A model generated the notes under the pieces. It had not been told where the DNA came from, did no database searches, and saw only the letters and a program-made list of their open reading frames with translations. From Xenorhabdus griffiniae (lineage in GTDB: Bacteria > Pseudomonadota > Gammaproteobacteria > Enterobacterales > Enterobacteriaceae): DNA of 64,000 nt. A program made the translations under genes and the position numbers. The stretch is from NCBI RefSeq assembly GCF_001028135.1, contig NZ_LDNM01000016.1, positions 1 to 64,000 of the forward strand, given 5' to 3'. Shown here in pieces: positions 56,493 to 64,000 of this stretch; position 1 is the first letter of the stretch; each line of letters opens with the position of its first letter.

Positions 56493-56503
56493 TTGCTAAA
56501 AAA

Positions 56504-56531
56504 TTGGCTTCTCCGCTTTTTGTGTTAAACT
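56504..56531 (+). promoter_or_regulatory. Probable lpxC promoter
   Basis: TTGGCT (56504-56509), 16 bp, TAAACT (56526-56531), with a TG just upstream of the -10. A hairpin GCCAGTCA/TGATTGGC follows at 56537-56562 in the leader. GTGTTAAAC resembles the E. coli lpxC promoter region. Confidence 0.55.
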
Positions 56532-56591
56532 ATCCTGCCAGTCATACATTATAGTGATTGGCGGGATAAGTAACATTGCGAGATATAAACG

Positions 56592-57509
56592 ATGATCAAA
56601 CAAAGGACACTAAAACGTATTGTTCAAGCGACCGGCGTCGGTTTGCACACCGGTAAAAAAGTCACGCTGACAATGCGTCCAGCGCCGGCTAATACCGGGG
56701 TCATCTATCGTCGTACTGACTTGAATCCTCCGGTTGATTTTCCGGCAGATGCCAAATCTGTGCGTGATACTATGCTCTGTACTTGTCTGGTAAATGAGCA
56801 TAATGTGCGTATTTCAACAGTTGAACATTTGAATGCAGCGTTGGCAGGTTTAGGGATCGATAATATTGTTATTGAAGTCGATGCACCAGAGATCCCGATT
56901 ATGGATGGCAGCGCTAGCCCGTTTGTTTTCCTGTTATTGGATGCGGGTATTGAAGAGCTGAATGTCGCGAAGAAATTCGTGCGAATGAAAGAAAGCGTCC
57001 GTGTGGAAGACGGTGATAAATGGGCTGAATTGGCGCCTTATCATGGTTTCAGTCTGGATTTTACCATCGACTTTAATCATCCGGCGATTGATGCGGGTAC
57101 CCAGCGCTATGGGTTGGAGTTCTCTGCGGATTCATTTGTTCGCCAGATTAGTCGTGCGCGTACTTTCGGGTTTATGCGTGATATTGAGTATTTGCAATCT
57201 AAAGGCTTGTGTCTCGGTGGCAGCTTTGATTGTGCGATTGTCGTTGATGACTACCGCGTACTCAATGAAGATGGTTTGCGTTTTAAAGATGAATTCGTCC
57301 GCCATAAAATGTTGGACGCCATCGGTGATCTATTCATGTGTGGGTATAATATCATTGGTGCCTTTACTGCGTTTAAATCAGGCCATGCACTAAACAACAA
57401 GTTACTGCAAACTGTTTTAGCACAGGAAAGCGCTTGGGAATTTGTCACATTTGAAGATGAAGCTGAAATGCCATTGGCTTTCCGTGCACCATCACTGGTG
57501 TTGGCATAA
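56592..57509 (+). CDS. lpxC: UDP-3-O-acyl-N-acetylglucosamine deacetylase
   Basis: Zinc-dependent deacetylase, the committed step of lipid A synthesis. 305 residues, the E. coli length. Zinc ligands are in [17 protein letters not shown] (His near 79) and [11 protein letters not shown] (His near 238, Asp near 242). In E. coli the C-terminus is a degradation signal for FtsH ending in small hydrophobic residues; here it ends PSLVLA, compatible with the same control. Confidence 0.97.
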   Translation: MIKQRTLKRIVQATGVGLHTGKKVTLTMRPAPANTGVIYRRTDLNPPVDFPADAKSVRDTMLCTCLVNEHNVRISTVEHLNAALAGLGIDNIVIEVDAPEIPIMDGSASPFVFLLLDAGIEELNVAKKFVRMKESVRVEDGDKWAELAPYHGFSLDFTIDFNHPAIDAGTQRYGLEFSADSFVRQISRARTFGFMRDIEYLQSKGLCLGGSFDCAIVVDDYRVLNEDGLRFKDEFVRHKMLDAIGDLFMCGYNIIGAFTAFKSGHALNNKLLQTVLAQESAWEFVTFEDEAEMPLAFRAPSLVLA

Positions 57510-57613
57510 TGGCTGACATGTGGATTGATAAAGAATGTTGAGAACATTCCTATGATGCCCCAATGGGTTATGTTATCTATCACGCTGCTTTCCCTGATGT
57601 TTTTTATTCAGCG

Positions 57614-58150
57614 TTAACGCTTCTTTTTGGCTGTACTGGTACTCTCTCCGGCCAGCGCAGCCAACCGCTCTAGCCTCTTTTTCAATTTTTCAGGGCTATT
57701 TTCAGCCAACATCATTAATGTTTTTGCGCTTTCATGAGTGAGCTGGCGCTTTGGTAATTCCTGATTATCATTACTGGATGCTTTGGTTGATAATTTTGAG
57801 AATCTTTGTTCATTATTATCACACTTAACCATTAATGATGGGTTAATCCTGATGTCGATTGAGGATAAAGATGGTAGAATTTCGCTTCTCAATGTAGAGA
57901 GCAATACAGGAATTTCATAGCGCAGCCGGGTCATCCAGCTGGCATTTCCGGCTTCCAGTACCAGAATTTGTTTGCGATAATTAGCGACCCTGCACCACGG
58001 GTGCAATTGTGCAGGAAGCAAACTGAGAACGGCACGGTTGAGTTTCAGTAATGCGATGGCATGTTGTTGGATCATTTGAAGTGGGCTTTTTCCGACAGTT
58101 GCCGCGTCTTCAAACAGCTTATCCAGTGATTGTGGGCGGCTATCTCGCAT
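57614..58150 (-). CDS. DUF721 family protein, DciA-like
   Basis: 178 residues. The first 95 or so match the DUF721/DciA layout: a helical start (SLDKLFEDA), then LLPAQLHPWCRVANYRKQIL, then VLEAGNASWMTRLRYE. The tail is polar and ends with Lys/Arg. DciA is the ancestral loader/operator of the DnaB replicative helicase in many bacteria. E. coli uses DnaC instead and has no gene here between lpxC and secM. Whether this protein still acts in replication is unknown. It is antisense to the lpxC-secM-secA direction and divergent from secM, 37 bp apart. Confidence 0.7.
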   Translation of the reverse strand: MRDSRPQSLDKLFEDAATVGKSPLQMIQQHAIALLKLNRAVLSLLPAQLHPWCRVANYRKQILVLEAGNASWMTRLRYEIPVLLSTLRSEILPSLSSIDIRINPSLMVKCDNNEQRFSKLSTKASSNDNQELPKRQLTHESAKTLMMLAENSPEKLKKRLERLAALAGESTSTAKKKR

Positions 58151-58187
58151 AATAGGGGCAGTTCCAGTATTTATTAATGAAGGATTA

Positions 58188-58742
58188 ATGAGTATTTTAA
58201 ATCTTTGGCGACAATTTGGTAGGCGTTATTTTTGGTCTCACCTTTTACTGGGCATGGTTGCTACAGGAATTGGTGTTCCTACTGTTTTCGCTGGCGTGGC
58301 AGAAAGCCTGCATCATACAAATACTTCTTCTGCCCAGGGAAGCCGTCACCCGGCATTTTCCTCTTTTGATCACTTATTTGAATTACACTTACTCCAATTA
58401 AAAAGTGTCCAGCGCCAACCTGCTAATTATTTAAATTATTGGCAGCAACATGCCGTTCGTAATGTGATCCGTCAACTTTCTTTTGCTTTTTCGGTGGCAG
58501 AGCCAATCAAGTACGAAGGCGCAAAAGAAAGTACCCGGATTTCTTCTCCCTCCATGCAACGACTTATGCTGGATACGTTGCATGCCATGCTGACACAAGC
58601 ACCAATGCCATTTGAAGAAATTATCTCAGATGTTGCGATGATTGATGCTGTGCTTCCTGATACCCATACTCCAGCTCTCTGGATCGCAAAAGTTCAGGGA
58701 ATTAGGGCAGGGCCAACGCCCAATCATCTATTTCTGCTTTAA
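58188..58742 (+). CDS. secM: Secretion monitor SecM
   Basis: Secreted regulatory nascent chain that stalls its own ribosome to expose the secA translation start when Sec export is poor. 184 residues. The hydrophobic segment about 17-36 (export signal) ends near VFAG. The arrest motif near the C-terminus is present as W165-I-x4-GIRAGP, with Pro176 as the arrest proline. The Phe five residues before the Trp in E. coli is His160 here, and eight residues rather than four follow the arrest proline. secA starts 94 bp downstream, in a region with short inverted repeats that could sequester its start. Confidence 0.9.
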   Translation: MSILNLWRQFGRRYFWSHLLLGMVATGIGVPTVFAGVAESLHHTNTSSAQGSRHPAFSSFDHLFELHLLQLKSVQRQPANYLNYWQQHAVRNVIRQLSFAFSVAEPIKYEGAKESTRISSPSMQRLMLDTLHAMLTQAPMPFEEIISDVAMIDAVLPDTHTPALWIAKVQGIRAGPTPNHLFLL

Positions 58743-58836
58743 TACTACCGGCTTATTTAACGTTAAGTTTAATAAGCTCATTTTTAAGAAATGATTGATT
58801 GGCTACAACAATAGCCCTATCTGAGATGTACTAATT

Positions 58837-61545
58837 ATGCTGACTAAATTACTGACAAAAATTTTTGGTAGCCGCAATGACCGTACCTTGCGCCGTTTAC
58901 GTAAAGTGGTTGATGAGATCAACCGTATGGAACCGGACTTTGAAAAACTCTCTGATGAAGAGTTGAAAGCGAAAACAGAGCAATTTCGTGCCCGTTTTAA
59001 CGAGAGAGAATCACTGGATAAAATTCTGCCAGAAGCGTTTGCTACTGTGCGTGAAGCCAGTAAACGTGTATTTGGTATGCGCCACTTTGATGCGCAGTTA
59101 TTGGGCGGGATGGTCTTGAATGAACGCTGCATAGCGGAAATGCGTACAGGTGAAGGTAAAACACTGACCGCAACATTACCGGCTTATCTTAATGCCCTAA
59201 GTGGTAAAGGTGTTCACATTGTTACCGTGAACGATTACCTGGCACAGCGCGATGCTGAAAATAACCGCCCGCTGTTTGAATTCCTTGGCTTAAGTGTCGG
59301 TATTAACTTACCGGGTATGCCATCACCGGCAAAACGTGAAGCTTATGCTGCGGATATCACATACGGTACTAACAATGAGTTTGGTTTTGACTATTTGCGC
59401 GACAATATGGCATTTAGCCCAGAAGAGCGAGTCCAACGCAAATTGCACTATGCATTGGTGGATGAAGTTGACTCGATTCTGATCGACGAAGCCCGTACAC
59501 CCCTGATTATTTCAGGACCGGCGGAAGACAGTTCTGAGCTTTATATCAAAGTAGACAAGCTGATCCCGAAACTGGTTCGTCAGGAAAAAGAGGATTCAGA
59601 AGCCTTCCAGGGTGAAGGACATTTCTCTGTTGATGAAAAAACACGTCAAGTCAACCTGACAGAGCGTGGCCTGATATTGATTGAAGAGTTATTGGTGGAT
59701 GCCAAATTGATGGATGAAGGCGAATCCTTGTATTCACCGACCAATATTATGCTGATGCACCATGTAACAGCGGCTCTGCGCGCTCACGCCCTGTTTACCC
59801 GCGATGTTGATTATATCGTCAAAGAGGGTGAAGTGATCATCGTTGATGAACATACCGGGCGTACCATGCAAGGGCGTCGTTGGTCTGATGGCTTGCACCA
59901 AGCTGTGGAAGCGAAAGAAGGTGTCGAGATCCAGAATGAAAACCAGACGCTGGCTTCAATCACATTCCAGAACTATTTCCGTATATACGAAAAACTGGCG
60001 GGGATGACAGGAACAGCGGATACGGAAGCGTTTGAATTCAGCTCCATTTATAAATTAGATACCATTGTTATTCCAACCAATCGCCCAATGATCCGTCAGG
60101 ATTTACCGGATCTGGTCTATATGACAGAAGCGGAAAAAATTGAGGCAATCATTGAAGACATCAAAGCACGGACAAGCAGTGGTCAGCCTGTTTTGGTGGG
60201 GACAATCTCGATTGAGAAATCAGAACTTGTGGCTAACGCATTAACGCAAGCGGGTATTGCACATAACGTTCTGAACGCAAAATTTCATGCATTGGAAGCC
60301 GACATCATCGCGCAGGCTGGCCAGTCTGGTACAGTGACGATTGCAACCAACATGGCAGGACGTGGTACAGACATCATGTTGGGGGGCAGTTGGCAGGCGG
60401 AAGTCGCTAAATTGGAAGAGCCAACTGAAGCACAAATCGAGAAAATCAAGGCAGAATGGCAAGAACGCCATGATGCAGTATTGGCTGCGGGTGGCTTACA
60501 TATTATTGGTACGGAGCGTCATGAATCACGGCGTATAGATAATCAGTTACGTGGTCGTGCGGGCCGTCAGGGTGATGCGGGTTCTTCACGTTTCTACCTA
60601 TCAATGGAAGATTCCTTAATGCGCATTTTTGCTTCCGATCGTGTGACCGGTATGATGCGTAAACTGGGTATGCAGCCAGGGGAAGCCATTGAACACCCAT
60701 GGGTGACGAAAGCGATTGCGAATGCTCAACGTAAAGTTGAGAGCCGTAACTTTGATATTCGTAAACAGTTGCTGGAATATGATGATGTTGCGAACGATCA
60801 GCGTCGGGCTATTTATGCTCAACGTAACGACTTGCTTGATGTGAGTGATGTCAGCGAAACCATCACCAGCATCCGCGAAGATGTCTTCAAGGTAACCATT
60901 GATGCTCATATTCCACCGCAATCACTGGAAGAAATGTGGGATATTGAAGGATTGCAAGAACGTTTAATCAACGATTTCGATTTGAATCTGCCAATCAAAG
61001 AGTGGTTGGACAAAGAGCCTGAATTGCACGAAGAAACATTGCGTGAACGTATTCTTGAAAAAGCGATCGAAATTTATAAGCAAAAAGAAGAAATTGTCAG
61101 TGCAGAAATGATGCGTAACTTTGAAAAAGGCATCATGTTGCAAACCCTGGACACATTGTGGAAAGAGCATTTGGCGGCGATGGATTACCTCCGCCAAGGC
61201 ATTCACTTGCGTGGTTACGCCCAGAAAGATCCAAAACAGGAGTATAAACGCGAATCTTTTGCCATGTTTGCCAATATGCTGGAATCATTGAAATATGAAG
61301 TGATCAGTACCTTGAGCAAGGTCCAGGTTAGAATGCCGGAAGAAGTTGAGGCGCTTGAACAGCAGCGTCGTGAAGAAGCTGAACGTTTGGCAAAACAACA
61401 ACATTTGAGCCATGAAGTTGAGCAGGGTGCGTTGATGTCAAAGGCCGAGGCTCAAATGGCAACGGGAGAGCGTAAAGTTGGACGCAATGATCCTTGCCCA
61501 TGTGGTTCTGGCAAAAAATATAAGCATTGCCACGGTCGCTTATAA
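58837..61545 (+). CDS. secA: Preprotein translocase ATPase SecA
   Basis: Motor of the Sec export pathway, cycling between cytosol and SecYEG. 902 residues. Walker [12 protein letters not shown] near 102, [13 protein letters not shown] near 209, the second nucleotide fold with [14 protein letters not shown] near 505 and [14 protein letters not shown] near 573 are present. The C-terminal zinc-binding tail [12 protein letters not shown] contacts SecB and phospholipids. It is followed by an ABC-F gene in opposite orientation rather than directly by mutT. Confidence 0.98.
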   Translation: MLTKLLTKIFGSRNDRTLRRLRKVVDEINRMEPDFEKLSDEELKAKTEQFRARFNERESLDKILPEAFATVREASKRVFGMRHFDAQLLGGMVLNERCIAEMRTGEGKTLTATLPAYLNALSGKGVHIVTVNDYLAQRDAENNRPLFEFLGLSVGINLPGMPSPAKREAYAADITYGTNNEFGFDYLRDNMAFSPEERVQRKLHYALVDEVDSILIDEARTPLIISGPAEDSSELYIKVDKLIPKLVRQEKEDSEAFQGEGHFSVDEKTRQVNLTERGLILIEELLVDAKLMDEGESLYSPTNIMLMHHVTAALRAHALFTRDVDYIVKEGEVIIVDEHTGRTMQGRRWSDGLHQAVEAKEGVEIQNENQTLASITFQNYFRIYEKLAGMTGTADTEAFEFSSIYKLDTIVIPTNRPMIRQDLPDLVYMTEAEKIEAIIEDIKARTSSGQPVLVGTISIEKSELVANALTQAGIAHNVLNAKFHALEADIIAQAGQSGTVTIATNMAGRGTDIMLGGSWQAEVAKLEEPTEAQIEKIKAEWQERHDAVLAAGGLHIIGTERHESRRIDNQLRGRAGRQGDAGSSRFYLSMEDSLMRIFASDRVTGMMRKLGMQPGEAIEHPWVTKAIANAQRKVESRNFDIRKQLLEYDDVANDQRRAIYAQRNDLLDVSDVSETITSIREDVFKVTIDAHIPPQSLEEMWDIEGLQERLINDFDLNLPIKEWLDKEPELHEETLRERILEKAIEIYKQKEEIVSAEMMRNFEKGIMLQTLDTLWKEHLAAMDYLRQGIHLRGYAQKDPKQEYKRESFAMFANMLESLKYEVISTLSKVQVRMPEEVEALEQQRREEAERLAKQQHLSHEVEQGALMSKAEAQMATGERKVGRNDPCPCGSGKKYKHCHGRL

Positions 61546-61571
61546 GTAGAGTGGGTTTATAAGCAAGAAAG

Positions 61572-61607
61572 CCGTGCCAATGGTGAATTCAGTTACCACT
61601 GGCACGG
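61572..61607 (+). terminator. Probable secA terminator
   Basis: CCGTGCC/GGCACGG extended by TGGT/ACCA across a small internal loop, followed by GTTAATTTAT. Located 26 bp after secA and before the convergent ABC-F gene. Confidence 0.6.
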
Positions 61608-61692
61608 GTTAATTTATCGAAAACCCTTAGATCTTATTCTGCAAAAAAATTCTTCAATGGAACTTACTTAAGAAATAGATTTGAGGGTTTTG

Positions 61693-63276
61693 TCATAATA
61701 TTAATTCCTGCATATTGCCTATATTTTCAATGAACTTATCGTCGTGAGAAATAAGTACCATTGCTCCTGTATAATCATGTAGCGCTTTTTGCAGTAGCTC
61801 ACGAGATTCAATATCCAGATGGTTATCTGGTTCATCTAATAACAGCAGGGCAGGTGCATATGGCCCACAAAACAGGCAAGCCAGCGCGACTTTAAGTTGT
61901 TCTCCTCCACTGAGATAACCGACAGGTTTCAAGGCTTCCTCACCGCGTATACGCAATTGTGCCAACTGGGTACGGTAACGATCTTTTGTCCAGCCTGGTG
62001 ACTGTAATTGAAAGTTATGTAACGCGGATTGGTTTTTATCAAGGAACGAAAAATGCTGATCCATCAGACTGTGTGACGGAGTGATACGACAGATACCCTG
62101 TTTCGGAACCCGTGAACCCGTCATTACCTTTAATAAAGTGGATTTTCCGCTACCATTTTTACCAGTGATAGCCAAGCGATCACCATTATTGATGGTTAAA
62201 CTGATGGGCGTACCGGAGCCGAAAGGCAGAATGACATCCTGAAGATAGAGTAACGGAGAAGTGGCGGTTTGCGGAGTCGCAACAGCGATTGACAGCGGAT
62301 CGATAATTTCGAGTTTTGTTCTGGCTTCTGTGGCTAATGAAGAGCTGTGTTGCAATCGCTCTTCATTCTGTTTTGCTATCCGTGATAATGTTGCTTCTGA
62401 GCGTCCTAATGCGTGATCAAGCAGGATCTTAGCCTGATTGGCATTTTTCCGCCGTTGCTTCCCCTGACTTTGCCTTTTGCTACTCTTTTCATGATCTTTT
62501 TGCTTATCACGTAAGGCTTGTTTTAGGCTTTTTTGGGTTTGATCCACTTCACGTTGAATGCCCAGCCGTAGTTGCTCTTTACTTTCCAGCCAGGTTTTCC
62601 ATCCACCGATACTGCGGGATAACCCTAATCCGCTGAGTTCGTAAACAACCGATACATGCTGTAATAGTTGGGTATCATGGGTAACCAGCAGAACTCCGCC
62701 ATCAAAAGCACTTAACCACTGACCCAGCCAAAAGCGGCCTTGTCGGTCAAGGTGATTGTTTGGTTCATCCAGGATCATAAAACCTGCGCTTTGACGTTTC
62801 AGCGCCAACAACCTGATCCGTGTTTGTTCTCCACCGCTCAAGGAATTAACCGGTTGATTTAATACGCCTGGATTGAGTTCACCTTCTGCCAGTAAAGACT
62901 CAGTTTGAAATTGCCAATCCCAGTTTCCTTCCATAGCATCAAAATCTGCTTCATCACCAACGCCAGCAAGGACACGTTCATTGGCGCTCATGATTTTGGT
63001 TAACCCCAGCATATCTGCGACATTACCGGAAAAAGGTGTTAAACCTTGTGACAAATAACCCACCCTACAAAAATGTTTTACACTACCTTCTGTGGGACGG
63101 ATCTGTTGTGCCAGTATTGATGCCAGCCAGGATTTACCAATACCATTGCGCCCAACTAGCGCATATTTTTCTGTATTTAAGAATATATCGATACCAGAAA
63201 ATAGCGACGTTGTTTCACCAGGAAATTGATAGGCGATTTGCCGTGCTTCGATCAATGATTGAACATCATTTAGCAT
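61693..63276 (-). CDS. ABC-F family ATPase (two ABC domains, no membrane domain)
   Basis: 527 residues. First ABC domain: Walker A GRNGIGKSW (42-50), signature SGGEQT (147-152), Walker B ILDEPNNHLD (168-177). Second: Walker A TGKNGSGKST (371-380), SGGEQLK, and LLDEPDNHLD. The linker (about 225-330) is rich in Lys, Arg and Gln, as expected for the P-site tRNA-interacting motif of ribosome-binding ABC-F proteins. Such proteins act as translation factors or give ribosome-protection antibiotic resistance; which one applies cannot be told here. It sits between secA and mutT, which are adjacent in E. coli, and runs against both. AAGGAAG precedes the ATG. The first Walker A ends in Trp instead of Ser/Thr-Thr, a mild oddity. 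Confidence 0.85.
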   Translation of the reverse strand: MLNDVQSLIEARQIAYQFPGETTSLFSGIDIFLNTEKYALVGRNGIGKSWLASILAQQIRPTEGSVKHFCRVGYLSQGLTPFSGNVADMLGLTKIMSANERVLAGVGDEADFDAMEGNWDWQFQTESLLAEGELNPGVLNQPVNSLSGGEQTRIRLLALKRQSAGFMILDEPNNHLDRQGRFWLGQWLSAFDGGVLLVTHDTQLLQHVSVVYELSGLGLSRSIGGWKTWLESKEQLRLGIQREVDQTQKSLKQALRDKQKDHEKSSKRQSQGKQRRKNANQAKILLDHALGRSEATLSRIAKQNEERLQHSSSLATEARTKLEIIDPLSIAVATPQTATSPLLYLQDVILPFGSGTPISLTINNGDRLAITGKNGSGKSTLLKVMTGSRVPKQGICRITPSHSLMDQHFSFLDKNQSALHNFQLQSPGWTKDRYRTQLAQLRIRGEEALKPVGYLSGGEQLKVALACLFCGPYAPALLLLDEPDNHLDIESRELLQKALHDYTGAMVLISHDDKFIENIGNMQELIL

Positions 63277-63509
63277 AAACCGTGCTTCCTTAATGCTTAA
63301 AATAGTCGTTTTAATCTATTTGTAAGTTAATTTTTGACACTGTTTACAGTTTGTTTTCACATGATTTGTTTTTTCCAGAGAGGTAATTGGTAATTAAAAG
63401 CGATGACATTTTATTGCATGAAATACAGATTTGCAGCTTCAACTCATTCTAATGTAACCTGCAATGGATAGTGACTTAAGTTGAATAATAGACGGTAAGA
63501 AAAGCGATT

Positions 63510-63914
63510 ATGGAAAAAAAACATCTGCATATTGCAGCAGGTATTATTAAAAATAGCAATGATGAAATTTTTATCACTCAGCGTAGGGCTGATTCACATA
63601 TGGGCGGTTTTTGGGAGTTTCCCGGAGGAAAACGCGAACAGGGAGAAACATCCGAACAAGCATTGATCAGAGAATTAAAGGAAGAAGTTGGGATCACAGT
63701 AACGCACTGTGAATTAATTGATACCATCAAACATGATTTTCCTGATAGAAGTATTACCCTTGATTTTTTCCTGGTGGATGAATGGGAAAACGAGCCGTTT
63801 GGTAAAGAAGGGCAACCTTCCCGCTGGGTTTTACAATCAGAATTAATTGCTGATGAATTTCCTCCAGCAAACCGTAGTATTGTAGGCTTTCTAACCCAAA
63901 ATAGTTCCTGCTAA
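63510..63914 (+). CDS. mutT: 8-oxo-dGTP diphosphatase MutT
   Basis: Hydrolyses 8-oxo-dGTP to the monophosphate, preventing A-T to C-G transversions. 134 residues. The Nudix box runs from GGKREQGE to LIRELKEEVGI (about 39-61) with the REx2EE core, and FPPANRSIVG is the conserved MutT ending. It has its own upstream region because the ABC-F gene separates it from secA. The last 86 bases of the window after it hold nothing recognised. Confidence 0.93.
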   Translation: MEKKHLHIAAGIIKNSNDEIFITQRRADSHMGGFWEFPGGKREQGETSEQALIRELKEEVGITVTHCELIDTIKHDFPDRSITLDFFLVDEWENEPFGKEGQPSRWVLQSELIADEFPPANRSIVGFLTQNSSC

Positions 63915-64000
63915 AGGATTTTTAGTAAATTAGGGTAGTCAAATCATTCAATATAAGCGGCGCCAAATAAAACAGGCACCGCTATAACATATGTTACGTG

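Overview
The window is chromosomal DNA from an enteric gammaproteobacterium, most likely Xenorhabdus or a close relative (Morganellaceae: Xenorhabdus/Photorhabdus). This rests on the core proteins, which read as close relatives of the E. coli barA-rlmD-relA-mazG-pyrG-eno, metK-speA-speB, leu-ilvIH-cra and mra/dcw clusters. It also rests on moderate to low GC, AT-rich intergenic DNA, a ~105 bp palindromic intergenic repeat family, and an orphan EntD/NgrA-type phosphopantetheinyl transferase. The genus is an inference, not a proof. I see no rRNA, tRNA, CRISPR array, intact insertion sequence or prophage.

Layout. 0.3-10.5 kb: barA (-), then rlmD, relA, mazG, pyrG, eno (+), covering the Csr-linked sensor, rRNA methylation, the stringent response, nucleotide housekeeping, CTP synthesis and glycolysis. 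10.8-14.7 kb: a DASS dicarboxylate transporter convergent with an AldB-like aldehyde dehydrogenase, and a small lipoprotein. 14.9-19.8 kb: metK (-) divergent from speA and speB, which make SAM and take arginine to putrescine. 20.0-24.4 kb is an accessory stretch with a HigBA toxin-antitoxin pair, a phosphopantetheinyl transferase, galE, an unknown exported protein and a class 3 lipase. 24.8-28.1 kb: a cystathionine beta-synthase/gamma-lyase pair (reverse transsulfuration) convergent with mutH. 28.1-32 kb: a 770 bp gene-free interval with a DnaA-box cluster and a probable SgrS-type small RNA, followed by leuB-leuA-leuL (-) with attenuator but without leuCD. 32.5-39 kb: leuO, an acyl-CoA ligase, ilvI-ilvH and cra. 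39.6-57.5 kb: the complete division and cell wall cluster mraZ-rsmH-ftsL-ftsI-murE-murF-mraY-murD-ftsW-murG-murC-ddlB-ftsQ-ftsA-ftsZ-lpxC. 57.6-63.9 kb: a DUF721/DciA-like gene, secM, secA, an ABC-F ATPase and mutT.

The right half is almost entirely conserved core with tightly coupled genes. The interesting material lies between 13.8 and 34 kb, which holds all five copies of the palindromic repeat, the toxin-antitoxin pair, the putative SgrS RNA and the shortened leucine operon. No wholly new multi-gene system is evident. The best leads are the SgrS candidate beside a leu operon lacking leuCD, the DnaA-box cluster next to it, a BarA without its pseudo-receiver, the SecM arrest variant, and the DciA-like gene.
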